64,000 nt of DNA, taken from the NCBI GenBank assembly GCA_030432655.1, contig JAUILA010000022.1:33968-97967 (forward strand), written 5' to 3'. Made by a program: the position numbers and the translations under genes. This DNA is from Bacteroidia bacterium. GTDB taxonomy: Bacteria; Bacteroidota; Bacteroidia; Cytophagales; Cyclobacteriaceae. The notes under the pieces were generated by a model that had not been told where the DNA came from, searched no databases, and worked only from the letters and a program-made list of their open reading frames with translations. Below are positions 1 to 7,803 of the stretch, piece by piece (the first letter of the stretch is position 1; the number at the start of each line of letters is the position of its first letter).

Positions 1-149
1 GTAAGCCCCGTGGTTACCAGAGTTTCACAGGCAACTTTGGAATTAATATCAAAGGCAAGAAAATTATCGATCAGTGCATCCGAAATCTGATCGGCGATCT
101 TATCAGGGTGACCTTCGGATACTGATTCCGAAGTAAAGAAATATGACAT
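1..149 (-). CDS. metK: S-adenosylmethionine synthase, N-terminal part (runs off window)
   Basis: Makes S-adenosylmethionine from methionine and ATP in the cytoplasm. The reverse strand reads [20 protein letters not shown] and continues with the QISDALID stretch; the GHPDK segment is the ATP-binding signature at the start of MetK. Only about 49 residues are present because the gene leaves the window at position 1. It is the last member of a possible minus-strand run after the AraC regulator and the RsmI-like methylase, 45 bases downstream of the latter, which is itself an AdoMet-using enzyme. The start is the ATG at 149-147; the identification is clear from the N-terminus alone. Confidence 0.96.
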   Translation of the reverse strand, partial: MSYFFTSESVSEGHPDKIADQISDALIDNFLAFDINSKVACETLVTTGL

Positions 150-194
150 ATTGCGGGTCGATTTTAATACGGCTCCAAATTTAGTCTAAATCAT

Positions 195-914
195 TCAATT
201 TCCCGAACCTGCATAAAGAAGAAAGACAGCGGGAATCTTATGCAGGGAAATTTCACTCTTTTTCCATTCTGAAACAGGTGCTGACTTCACAAGTTCCTGT
301 TCACCTGTGACATCCCGGGCCACACAAACACGTGTGTTTCCCGCACAATTTTCAAGAATAGCTTCCAGCATTTGCATATTTCGGTAAGGAGTTTCAATAA
401 AAATCTGTGTCTGATCATTTTTCCTGCTTTCAAGCTCCAGGCTCTTAAGTGCCCGGGCCCGCTCCTGCTTCTGAATGGGTAAATACCCGTGAAAAGCAAA
501 CTTCTGACCGTTGAACCCGGAAGCCATAAGAGACAGGAGAATGGAAGAAGGCCCGGGGATGGGAACCACTCGTATGCCTAAGGAATGCGCCCTGCTAACG
601 AGTTTCGCCCCGGGATCCGCGACCCCGGGACTTCCTGATTCCGACAAAACGCCTGCAGAAACTCCCTCCTGCAAAGGTTTCAGCAAGCGGTCGATTGTTT
701 CATGTGAAGTGTTTTTGTCAACCACCTCAAACCTGAGCGCACTGATATCCAGGCCGAGGTTCATCCCGCTTATGTACCGGCGGGACGTGCGGATATTTTC
801 CACAAGAAAATAATCCAGCTTTCCTACCAGGTCAGCGGTAACGGGAGGAATCACTTCAAAGCGCCCCTCCGAAAGAATCATCGGCAGTAAATATAATGTG
901 CCTTTCCCCTGCAT
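195..914 (-). CDS. RsmI/YraL-like SAM-dependent methyltransferase (tetrapyrrole methylase fold)
   Basis: A 239-residue cytosolic protein of the tetrapyrrole methylase superfamily, RsmI branch, whose characterised members 2'-O-methylate C1402 of 16S rRNA. Visible hallmarks are LSESGSPGVADPG (about residues 91-103), the glycine-rich AdoMet-binding segment VVPIPGPSSILLSLMASGF, and the FIETPYRN segment near residue 170. It is shorter than full RsmI (about 280 residues) and lacks the C-terminal helical extension, as is common for Bacteroidota paralogues annotated only as 'SAM-dependent methyltransferase', so the exact target is uncertain. It lies 24 bases after the AraC gene and 45 bases before metK on the same strand. 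Confidence 0.85.
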   Translation of the reverse strand: MQGKGTLYLLPMILSEGRFEVIPPVTADLVGKLDYFLVENIRTSRRYISGMNLGLDISALRFEVVDKNTSHETIDRLLKPLQEGVSAGVLSESGSPGVADPGAKLVSRAHSLGIRVVPIPGPSSILLSLMASGFNGQKFAFHGYLPIQKQERARALKSLELESRKNDQTQIFIETPYRNMQMLEAILENCAGNTRVCVARDVTGEQELVKSAPVSEWKKSEISLHKIPAVFLLYAGSGN

Positions 915-938
915 GGGGTAAAAGTACGTATTTACTAT

Positions 939-1832
939 TTACCCTTTTACGAGCTGACGCAGTTCATTCCGGTATTCCGAAGGATTCTTTCCTGTAAACT
1001 TTTTGAACTGGCTGTTGAAATGGGAAAAATTGTTGAACCCACTCTCAAAGCATACCTGGGTTATACTGATCGATTGCTCAGACAGGAGTTTGATCGCCTG
1101 CACCATACGGCATTCATTTACAAATTGGGTAAATGTCTTGCCGGTTATCTTCTTGAAATAACGGCAAAAGGCCGGTTCGGTCATACTTACTTTTTCAGCA
1201 ATAACACTCAGCGGGATCGACTCCTTGTAATTCTCCCGGACATAGGCATAAATAATATTCATGCGCTGACTGTCCTGTGGCTCGATTTCAACCCCCACCC
1301 CGTCGGCGTGCAGTAAATGGTATTCGTTGCTCTCGGCAAGCTGGTATAGAATATTAAGCAAGGCCAGAATCCGCTCAAATGAGTTTTTCCTGGGCAGCTG
1401 CTCAATTTGTGCCCCGATCTTTCTTTTTACGGATCCATGAAAGGTAATTCCCACCTTGGACCGGTCAAACAACTTCCGTATCGACGCCATTTCCGGAACG
1501 TCCAGGAATTCCGGACCAAGGAAATCTGCTTTCATCTGTACGACCGTTTCAGACCTGTTGCCGGTCAGCCGATCAGTAAACCCAAAATGAGGCAGGTTGG
1601 ATCCTATAAATATTAAATCACCATTTTGATAATAGGAAACCTGGTTCCCAATGTGACGCTTACCACTCCCGCCGTTGACATATACAAGTTCGAGTTCCGG
1701 ATGAAAATGCCACAACGGCATCTTGTCCCGGCACGGATCAGCATACTGACGTACCAAAACGGACTGTCCGAACTTCGGTGTGATTTTTTCTAACGCTGGT
1801 TTGTTAATTCTCATTCTATATTCATTCTCCAC
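939..1832 (-). CDS. AraC-family transcriptional regulator with N-terminal cupin sensor
   Basis: A 297-residue regulator. The N-terminal half is a cupin-like ligand domain (WHFHPELELVYVNGG near residues 41-55, then a second beta segment ending in GSNLPH). The C-terminal hundred residues are a double helix-turn-helix AraC domain: IPLSVIAEKVSMTEPAFCRY is the first HTH and SITQVCFESGFNNFSHFNSQ the second, followed by the family signature FKKFTGKNPSEYR. The upstream 194-base gap holds a 22-base inverted repeat (1922-1943) that might be an operator. The start at 1832 is the longest; the Met seven residues in is also possible. The inducer is unknown; sugar or stress signals are typical of this architecture. 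Confidence 0.9.
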   Translation of the reverse strand: MENEYRMRINKPALEKITPKFGQSVLVRQYADPCRDKMPLWHFHPELELVYVNGGSGKRHIGNQVSYYQNGDLIFIGSNLPHFGFTDRLTGNRSETVVQMKADFLGPEFLDVPEMASIRKLFDRSKVGITFHGSVKRKIGAQIEQLPRKNSFERILALLNILYQLAESNEYHLLHADGVGVEIEPQDSQRMNIIYAYVRENYKESIPLSVIAEKVSMTEPAFCRYFKKITGKTFTQFVNECRMVQAIKLLSEQSISITQVCFESGFNNFSHFNSQFKKFTGKNPSEYRNELRQLVKG

Positions 1833-1921
1833 TTATATGCGAAATTACAGGCTGCAATTCTGCCTGTATGGCGCAAAATTAACCATTTTCTGTGGTATTT
1901 TAACGTTATCATATTGTTAAG

Positions 1922-1943
1922 GCTATATTTTCGACAATATAGC
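1922..1943. promoter_or_regulatory. 22-base perfect inverted repeat, candidate operator
   Basis: GCTATATT, six bases (TTCGAC), then AATATAGC: an eight-base perfect palindrome in the space between the divergent AraC gene and the secreted-protein gene at 2027. No T-run follows, so it is not a terminator. It could bind a dimeric regulator of either gene. AraC proteins usually prefer direct repeats, so a link to the neighbouring regulator is only a guess. Confidence 0.35.
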
Positions 1944-1989
1944 ACAGATAGTGGCGAAAATCGTAGTGGAAAGGCCCTGAATCCCACCC

Positions 1990-1997
1990 TAGCTTTG
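1990..1997 (+). promoter_or_regulatory. Bacteroidota-type -7 promoter box
   Basis: TAGCTTTG matches the Bacteroidota primary-sigma -7 consensus TAnnTTTG exactly, 30 bases before the ATG at 2027. No clear TTTG -33 element is seen about 19 bases upstream, so the call rests on the -7 box alone. Confidence 0.45.
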
Positions 1998-2026
1998 GAG
2001 TATATTTTTAATCTTAAACATTTTCA

Positions 2027-2617
2027 ATGATGAAAAATCGTTTGTACACACTCATGATCAGCGCTATGATCCTCTGCTCAACGAGCCTTTTCGCACGTGA
2101 GCCTGAGGTCAGTGTCATCTCCCAGGGAGAAGACAAGCTGGCGATGAAGCTTTTTACGTATGAAGCATCTGCCGTTGTCCGGATTCTGGACGAAAAAGGC
2201 TATCTGCTTTTTAGTGAGAAAACAGGACAAAATCCTCAGTATTTCAAGATATTCGATATGGCCACTCTTCCGGAGGGAGCTTATCGCTTTGAGATCGAAG
2301 GGGAAAATGCATATAAATTGATCGATTTTGAAGTTCATGACAAGAGAATTGCCCTGATTGGCAAAACCGATACAATTTATAAACCTGTTATTCTCCAGAA
2401 AGGGGATACAGCAGATCTTCAGCTGATGAATGCCTCTGAGCAATCAGTAAAGGTGTCTTTCAGCGACGCAGAAGGCAACGTCCTCCTCATGGATAAACCA
2501 GATTCATCCTTGCGGATTGAGAAACGTTTCAACCTGGCCAAGCTTGAGCGCGGTATTTATACCATGACGGTCCAGGTAGGAAGCAAATTTTACCACAAAA
2601 AGTTAGTTGTTAAATAA
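2027..2617 (+). CDS. Secreted protein made of two sorting-tail-like beta domains, unknown function
   Basis: 196 residues, with a signal peptide of about 23 residues (a hydrophobic stretch ending SLFARE). The rest looks like two copies of a small beta-sandwich: one at about residues 35-105 with an LPEGAYRFEIEG turn, the other at about 130-196 ending LERGIYTMTVQVGSKFYHKK and then LVVK. The second closely resembles the C-terminal type IX secretion (Por_Secre_tail, type A) pattern in shape, with GIYTMTV, a short loop, then KKLVVK. The whole mature protein seems to consist of such modules with no cargo domain, so it may be a DUF3244-like periplasmic protein rather than a T9SS substrate. It has its own promoter box and terminator and so appears monocistronic. 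Confidence 0.75.
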   Translation: MMKNRLYTLMISAMILCSTSLFAREPEVSVISQGEDKLAMKLFTYEASAVVRILDEKGYLLFSEKTGQNPQYFKIFDMATLPEGAYRFEIEGENAYKLIDFEVHDKRIALIGKTDTIYKPVILQKGDTADLQLMNASEQSVKVSFSDAEGNVLLMDKPDSSLRIEKRFNLAKLERGIYTMTVQVGSKFYHKKLVVK

Positions 2618-2637
2618 AATAGTTTTTAGTAGTTCTA

Positions 2638-2686
2638 CCCTTGGGCCTGAATGCTCTTCAAGCGAGCCGGCTCAAGGGTTTTTTTT
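2638..2686 (+). terminator. Rho-independent terminator
   Basis: CCCTTGGGCC (2638-2647) pairs with GGCTCAAGGG (2669-2678), a ten-base stem with one G-U pair, followed directly by a run of eight T. It ends the transcript of the secreted protein at 2027-2617. Confidence 0.9.
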
Positions 2687-2719
2687 ATATCTTTCCGCGA
2701 CTTTTCCTACCTTTAGGAT

Positions 2720-2932
2720 ATGGGAAAATGGCTGATTATCGCGGGAATCGTGCTTATTGTCGCGGGTGTTATCCTTCATTTCGGGGTAAAAATTCCCTGG
2801 CTCGGCAAGCTTCCCGGGGATTTTCATTTCAAAAGCGGCAATGCCACCATCTACATTCCACTCGCCACCAGCATTGTCCTGAGCCTGTTACTCTCTTTGA
2901 TCTTATATCTTATCCGGATCTTTAAGGGTTGA
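2720..2932 (+). CDS. DUF2905 family small membrane protein
   Basis: A 70-residue protein with two hydrophobic helices (residues 4-24 and 46-66) separated by the conserved hydrophilic loop IPWLGKLPGDFHFKSGNATI. The LGKLPGD core and the total length are typical of DUF2905, a widespread family of unknown function. It is oriented convergently with the hydrolase that ends at 2935, two bases away. Confidence 0.9.
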   Translation: MGKWLIIAGIVLIVAGVILHFGVKIPWLGKLPGDFHFKSGNATIYIPLATSIVLSLLLSLILYLIRIFKG

Positions 2933-2934
2933 TG

Positions 2935-3699
2935 TTAATCATGAAGGAAATCCCGGACCAGGGTAAATAACTCGTCCGGCTTTTCAGCATGAACCCAATG
3001 ACCCGCGCCCTTCACTGTTTCAACCCGTGCATTTGGAAAATGCTGATTAATAAGAATGATATCTTCGTCGTCCACGTAATGTGACTTTTCTCCCCGTATA
3101 AACAATGCGGGCTTTTCTGTTGATTGCCTAACTTCCAGGCCCTGACCGATAGCTTCGATATTTGCCGCAATTACCTCCAGGTTCATTTTCCAGGAAAATC
3201 CACCACCGGACTCACGTTTCAGGTTTTTTAACAAAAATTGCCGTTGCCCGAAATCACTTATATCCCTGCCAAGATCCTCTTCCGCCTCACTGCGTGAGGA
3301 ATAGACACCCAGGTCAAGCCGCTTCAGGGCATCAATGATCTCCTGATGATGAATTGGGTAGGCCCTCGGAGCAATATCCACAACAATGAGCTTTTCCCAG
3401 TCACCAGCGTAGCGCACCGCGTAATTCATCGCTGTCTTCCCGCCCATGGAATGCCCCATAATGGCAGCCTCATGAATATCGTGCTGCTCAATAAATTCGT
3501 GGAGGTCTTCCGCCATTACTTCAAACGAAAACGAATCATCATGAGGAGAACCCCCATGATTTCGCTGATCAACCAGGTATACTTTTCTGAATTCCGCAAA
3601 TCGCTTTCCCAGTGTGAGCCAGTTATCAAGCGATCCGAATAGTCCGTGAAGAATAATTAGTGGTTGTCCCTCTCCAAGAGTTTTGTAGTTCAGCTTCAT
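2935..3699 (-). CDS. Alpha/beta hydrolase, YbfF-like esterase
   Basis: A roughly 254-residue alpha/beta-fold hydrolase. In order: oxyanion-side HGLFGSLDNW, VDQRNHGGSPH, nucleophile elbow MGHSMGGKTAM (Ser nucleophile), and the catalytic His near the end in KGAGHWVHAEKPDE. These match the YbfF group of esterases (small acyl or thioester substrates). I chose the ATG at 3699 (MKLNYKTLGEG), nine codons inside the longest reading frame, because the family begins at this beta strand and the upstream codons look non-coding. No signal peptide, so cytosolic. Confidence 0.88.
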   Translation of the reverse strand: MKLNYKTLGEGQPLIILHGLFGSLDNWLTLGKRFAEFRKVYLVDQRNHGGSPHDDSFSFEVMAEDLHEFIEQHDIHEAAIMGHSMGGKTAMNYAVRYAGDWEKLIVVDIAPRAYPIHHQEIIDALKRLDLGVYSSRSEAEEDLGRDISDFGQRQFLLKNLKRESGGGFSWKMNLEVIAANIEAIGQGLEVRQSTEKPALFIRGEKSHYVDDEDIILINQHFPNARVETVKGAGHWVHAEKPDELFTLVRDFLHD

Positions 3700-3874
3700 A
3701 AGGTAAAGATACACAAGGGAAGGCAAACACAGTTCCTTAAGCAGATTTCCGGAAACCTGCGGCCGGTCTAAAAGAAATGGTTACCTGCTTTTTCTGCACT
3801 TAATCGGCCAAAATCTGTCCTCCGAAGACAGGAAAATGATTTTTGGCGCGTTATATGTATATTGACCTTTTTAA

Positions 3875-5620
3875 ATGAACACAGGTATGTCCCGTACAAT
3901 TTTTACTGCCCTGTTCCTGACTTTTCTGATTAGTGCATTCGCTCAGACAAATGTCAGGCCGCTGCCGACAAATATTAACCGGCCCTCTCTTAACTTATTT
4001 GCCCCCTTTATCAGCGGGGACGGAGAAACGCTGATTTACTTATCAGACTACACGGATGATGGTCACCATTTCATGTACTGGACTACGCGACGGGGAGTGG
4101 CAGAATGGACCGACGGAAAGGAAATTAACAGGCTCATTAACCGTCCGGGTTTGAATTTCAGAGGTGGTTACAGCCTTAGTTTTGATGGGGATTTGCTATT
4201 GTTTACTTCACGGAAATCTGGAATTGGTGGTTTTGATCTATGGTATAGTGAACGGAAGGGCAACGACTGGCTTGCCCCGAAGAATTTTGGAAAACCGGTT
4301 AACAGCGCGTCAAATGACGGAAGTCCGTCCTTGTCTGCAGACGGAGAATACCTGTATTTCATGCGATGTGAAACCATGAGTGAATATGGCGGGGCCACTG
4401 GCTGCCGGCTGATGGTCACCCGTCGCAATCACCGCGGGTGGGATGAACCGGTACCATTGCCGGATAATATCAACACAGGTAATTCGCAATCTCCCAGAAT
4501 CCTCGCCGATGACCAAACACTTATTTTCTCCAGCGATGCCATGGGTGGAAAGGGGAACCTGGATTTATTCATGACCCGAAAAACCGATACCGGCTGGTCA
4601 GACCCCGTACCCCTGGATTTTATAAATACTGAATTTCACAATGCCTTCATCAGTATTCCCGCCAAAGGAAGATACCTCTACCAATCGGTCAAAGGCCGAA
4701 GGGATTTCCAGCTTGTTGAAACACTGATCCCCGAAGAATTCAGACCCAGACGGGTGATGCGGATCAAAGGGGCTGTTACACATAATAAATACCCGGTGGA
4801 AGATGCAAAATATGTGGTGTTTGATGTGGAAAACCGGAAACGGCTTTATCAGCATGACATTCCTCCATCCGGAGAATTCAGTTTTGTACTCCCGGAAGGC
4901 AGTAATTATGACCTTGCCATTACCTCGAGTGACCCGTCCCTCCTATATTTTGCCAAGCCTTATCTGCTGACCAATATTGGCAGACGTGACAAAGAGCAGC
5001 TCCGGGTTGAGCTTAAGTCACTTTCCCCGGGTGAGTTGGTTTCCTCCTCGATCCATTTTGTGCCGTTTAAATCAACGCTGGATAATGCCTCGGACTTTGA
5101 AATACGCCGACTTACCAGGCTGGCCGGGGAACATAACGACATGAATATCCGCATTGAGGTCATGCAAACGGCCTATCGTGAAGATTCCGTTTTTAGTGAT
5201 CCCGATCTTACAGAGATCATTACTGATACGTTATGGACGCCGCCGGCAGATACACTGCTCATGAATCCCCTTGATTCTGATACGCTTCGGATGTCATTTT
5301 TTAATGCAGATTCCGTATTCTTCACGCACGCCGACAGCCTTCTCTCAGACAGCCTGAGCCTGGCATATCCGGCGAATTATGTCACAATCAGGCATACCTT
5401 TCATAATGATCGTACTGTCCGGCAAGCAAAGAGCATTATTGAAGCATTAACTGAAAAAGGTATTGCAGAAAGCCGTATTACCTGGAAAGCAGTAATCCGG
5501 AGGGAAGAGTTGACAAAAACGCCAATGTTGAATACCGGCGCTGGTGAAATGACTGGGGAGGACCCACCTGCAGACGAAGATCCGCCTGAGCAGGTCAGAG
5601 TGTACCTGGAACGACCTTAA
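3875..5620 (+). CDS. Secreted PD40 beta-propeller protein with degenerate OmpA-like C-terminus
   Basis: 581 residues, beginning with a signal peptide (about residues 1-23, ending SAFAQ). Residues about 35-270 hold TolB/PD40-type blades, seen in SLSFDGDLLLFTSRKSGIGG, PSLSADGEYLYFMRCE and ADDQTLIFSSDAMGGKGNLD. Next comes a carboxypeptidase-regulatory-like beta domain (about 295-385). The C-terminus (about 400-570) resembles an OmpA peptidoglycan-binding domain: IHFVPFKSTL starts it and VRQAKSIIEALTEKGIAESR closes it. The usual TD..G ligand segment is missing and a Thr/Asp-rich insertion of about 75 residues sits in its middle. Bacteroidota relatives (PorE-like) tether envelope machines to the cell wall; this one may have lost that activity. 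Confidence 0.8.
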   Translation: MNTGMSRTIFTALFLTFLISAFAQTNVRPLPTNINRPSLNLFAPFISGDGETLIYLSDYTDDGHHFMYWTTRRGVAEWTDGKEINRLINRPGLNFRGGYSLSFDGDLLLFTSRKSGIGGFDLWYSERKGNDWLAPKNFGKPVNSASNDGSPSLSADGEYLYFMRCETMSEYGGATGCRLMVTRRNHRGWDEPVPLPDNINTGNSQSPRILADDQTLIFSSDAMGGKGNLDLFMTRKTDTGWSDPVPLDFINTEFHNAFISIPAKGRYLYQSVKGRRDFQLVETLIPEEFRPRRVMRIKGAVTHNKYPVEDAKYVVFDVENRKRLYQHDIPPSGEFSFVLPEGSNYDLAITSSDPSLLYFAKPYLLTNIGRRDKEQLRVELKSLSPGELVSSSIHFVPFKSTLDNASDFEIRRLTRLAGEHNDMNIRIEVMQTAYREDSVFSDPDLTEIITDTLWTPPADTLLMNPLDSDTLRMSFFNADSVFFTHADSLLSDSLSLAYPANYVTIRHTFHNDRTVRQAKSIIEALTEKGIAESRITWKAVIRREELTKTPMLNTGAGEMTGEDPPADEDPPEQVRVYLERP

Positions 5621-6171
5621 TCTGGCATCACCACGATCGGTACCACCGCCATGGTCTGGTCCCACATAATGATCAGTTCAATTTCTTCGTTCATGTCGTC
5701 GAACGTGATGGTAAATTGTTCGAAAACTTCAGACGTGGTAATGGAAGGTACGGTAATTACCAGTACATCATTTTCTGAACTCCGGTTGGCCTGTCCATTA
5801 AGTGGTGAAATCCCCCATTGCCCGGTCTCAGAATTAAAAATAATATCCCACGATTCCTGTTCCGGACGTACAAAAACCGAATATTCTCCGGCAGGGAGCG
5901 CTTCTCCATTAATTTGTAATGGTGCATTAGTTCTGAATACCGCTGCTTCATTGGCTCCTGTACGCCACACTTCTCCGTATGGCACCAGGTCTCCGAAAAT
6001 GACCCGGTCATTTTTAAATGGCCGGCTGTACGTCAGGCTCATGTTTATGCCCGCTTTATCATAGGTTACCGTTTCCTGAGGACTGAATGATTTGGTATAC
6101 ATGCGCATGCCTACAAACGCGATTGCGATGAGGGCGATGATAACGACAATAATGATGATTAGTCTTTTCAT
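5617..6171 (-). CDS. DUF2911 family membrane-anchored protein
   Basis: 184 residues with an N-terminal transmembrane anchor (IIIIVVIIALIAIAFVGM, residues 4-21) and a periplasmic DUF2911 domain marked by LTYSRPFKNDRVIFGDLVPY, VWRTGANEAAVF and LPAGEYSVFVRP. The function of the family is unknown. The stop shares the TTAA at 5617-5620 with the stop of the convergent PD40 gene. The start overlaps the end of the YwqK-like gene by four bases, implying one operon and translational coupling. Confidence 0.9.
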   Translation of the reverse strand: MKRLIIIIVVIIALIAIAFVGMRMYTKSFSPQETVTYDKAGINMSLTYSRPFKNDRVIFGDLVPYGEVWRTGANEAAVFRTNAPLQINGEALPAGEYSVFVRPEQESWDIIFNSETGQWGISPLNGQANRSSENDVLVITVPSITTSEVFEQFTITFDDMNEEIELIIMWDQTMAVVPIVVMPD

Positions 6172-7619
6172 TCAATTAAGTTTGTTGAAGGAGAATGCTG
6201 GATTTTTTCACGAACATCCCCCCGAGGGTTATAATAAGTCCACTCGCCGGACTTCTCTCCTCCTTCATAATTTCCTTCGGATTCCTTTCGCCCATTTTCG
6301 TAATAGGTAACCCAATGGCCGTCCTTATTGCCGAGGCTGAACGAACCGGATTCAGCAATCGTGCCATCCTCGTAAAAATAGGTCCATTCGCCATCCGGAA
6401 CTCCATTCCTGAATTCGCAAATAATCTCCTTTTTTCCGGATGCATAGTAGTTAAGCTTCGTGCCTGCTCCATCGTTCAGTGTTCCGGCATCCAGCGTGTC
6501 CCCATCGGCCGTAACGTACGGACTGATATTCCATAGTTTACCGTCAACCCACTGCTCTTCCTGCATTATTTGCCCGTTTGGATGAAAAATGCCCCACAAG
6601 CCTTTTTCCATACCATTTTCAAATCCCCCTATCATCCTTAGTTTACCATTATCGTAATAGGTAAACCACCGACCGGTTTGCTCGCCGTTATTATAGGGGC
6701 CCTCCTCTACGAGTACCCCCCGGTCATTAAAATACTGCCAGTTACCTGTCCGGACTCCATTTTCATACTGGCCCTGGGCGGCAATTTTGCCGTTATCAAA
6801 AAACTGGTAATAGGTACTGTCCTGCCACCCATCTTCGAAATAACTCCATTCTGCCATTTGGCCGTTCGGATAATAGCTGGTCCATACTCCATTCTCGTTT
6901 CCCTCCTCGTATATTTTCCTGCTGGCGATTTTGTTTCCCTGGAAGTATTCCGTCCACACCCCGTCCGGTTTGCCATCCTTGTAATTTTGTTCCGCAAGCA
7001 AGTGTCCCTGCTCATCCACAATACCATAATCTTCAAATTCTTTCCATGTACCGATCTTTTTATCGTGATCGTACTGGCCGCTGACCAGCACGTGGCCATA
7101 GGAATTCTTCTTTACATACTCCCCGTGCAATGAATCCTTGTCGTAAAACGCCTCAATCTGAGACCCGTCTGTCGGGTTCAGGAACTTGTAATCCCCCTGT
7201 TTCAGGTCTTGCTCGTAAGTGATTATTTCTGTTGGAAGCTGGTACCGGTCATTACTGTACCTTTTCCATTCGCCCTCCTTTTTTCTGTCATTAAGTTTTC
7301 CCTCCAGCAGAAGCGCTCCGTTCGGATAAAACTCCTTATAGTAAACCGCCTCCCCGTCGTCAAAACGCACCTCCATGGACTTATAACCATTACTAAAGGC
7401 AGTCCAGACACCTACCCGTTTACTGTCCTCATAAACACCTTCTTCAATTTTCTCGTCCTTGCTATTGTAGAATTGCCACTTTCCCTGTTTCAGGCCATTG
7501 ACAACATCGCCTACTGCATATGATGAGCTGTCAGTGGTATAAACCATTGTTCGCTGGGCGAGAAGTCCGGCGCCTGCAGGCATGATTAACAAGAAAACAA
7601 TTACGAAAATGGATTTCAT
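6168..7619 (-). CDS. Secreted MORN/YwqK-type repeat protein
   Basis: A 483-residue secreted protein consisting almost entirely of 20-25-residue repeats of the form G-x-W-x-x-Y-x-x-N-G...E-x-x-Y-x-x-G (for example NGVRTGNWQYFNDRGVLVEE and NGEQTGRWFTYYDNGKLR), the pattern annotated as MORN_2 or 'toxin-antitoxin YwqK family antitoxin'. In Bacteroidota these are generally secreted or surface repeat proteins and there is no toxin partner here. The ATG at 7619 (MKSIFVIVFLLIM) was chosen because it starts a clean signal peptide; a further 99 upstream codons in frame have unlikely composition. It is upstream of, and overlapping, the DUF2911 gene. Confidence 0.85.
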   Translation of the reverse strand: MKSIFVIVFLLIMPAGAGLLAQRTMVYTTDSSSYAVGDVVNGLKQGKWQFYNSKDEKIEEGVYEDSKRVGVWTAFSNGYKSMEVRFDDGEAVYYKEFYPNGALLLEGKLNDRKKEGEWKRYSNDRYQLPTEIITYEQDLKQGDYKFLNPTDGSQIEAFYDKDSLHGEYVKKNSYGHVLVSGQYDHDKKIGTWKEFEDYGIVDEQGHLLAEQNYKDGKPDGVWTEYFQGNKIASRKIYEEGNENGVWTSYYPNGQMAEWSYFEDGWQDSTYYQFFDNGKIAAQGQYENGVRTGNWQYFNDRGVLVEEGPYNNGEQTGRWFTYYDNGKLRMIGGFENGMEKGLWGIFHPNGQIMQEEQWVDGKLWNISPYVTADGDTLDAGTLNDGAGTKLNYYASGKKEIICEFRNGVPDGEWTYFYEDGTIAESGSFSLGNKDGHWVTYYENGRKESEGNYEGGEKSGEWTYYNPRGDVREKIQHSPSTNLIE

Positions 7620-7644
7620 CGTTTTATTATGCGGTATCCCTTTA

Positions 7645-7652
7645 TATATTTG
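7645..7652 (+). promoter_or_regulatory. Bacteroidota-type -7 promoter box for small membrane protein
   Basis: TATATTTG matches TAnnTTTG exactly and lies 20 bases before the ATG at 7672. It lies in the 52-base gap between the divergent YwqK-like gene and the short open frame. Confidence 0.45.
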
Positions 7653-7671
7653 CACAAAAAATTTCTGACAC

Positions 7672-7803
7672 ATGGGTTTTCTATCACTTGTTCTGGTACT
7701 GGTTTTATTTGTTCTGGCCATTCTCTCTCCTAAGCTTTTCCCTAATAAAATGGTCAGTGACAACAAACATGACGTAGACGGATCTACCCGAGAAAAGCAG
7801 TAG
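7672..7803 (+). CDS. Small single-pass membrane protein, 43 residues
   Basis: A short frame running from the ATG at 7672 to TAG at 7801-7803. It begins MGFLSLVLVLVLFVLAILSP, a single strong transmembrane helix (residues 3-19), then about 23 polar residues rich in Lys and Asp. An exact TAnnTTTG -7 box precedes it at a suitable distance, which supports real expression. Its 3' end overlaps the convergent RidA gene by 20 bases. The family is not recognised; it could be a small envelope subunit or a chance frame, although the hydrophobic-then-charged pattern is typical of real small membrane proteins. Confidence 0.5.
   Translation: MGFLSLVLVLVLFVLAILSPKLFPNKMVSDNKHDVDGSTREKQ

Noticed and set aside
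2708..2715. TACCTTTA as a promoter for the DUF2905 gene
   Set aside because: It lies only five bases before the ATG, which would start the transcript at or inside the gene; too uncertain to list.
6168..7619. Toxin-antitoxin role for the YwqK-like gene
   Set aside because: Only the family nickname suggests it; the protein is exported and no toxin-like neighbour exists.
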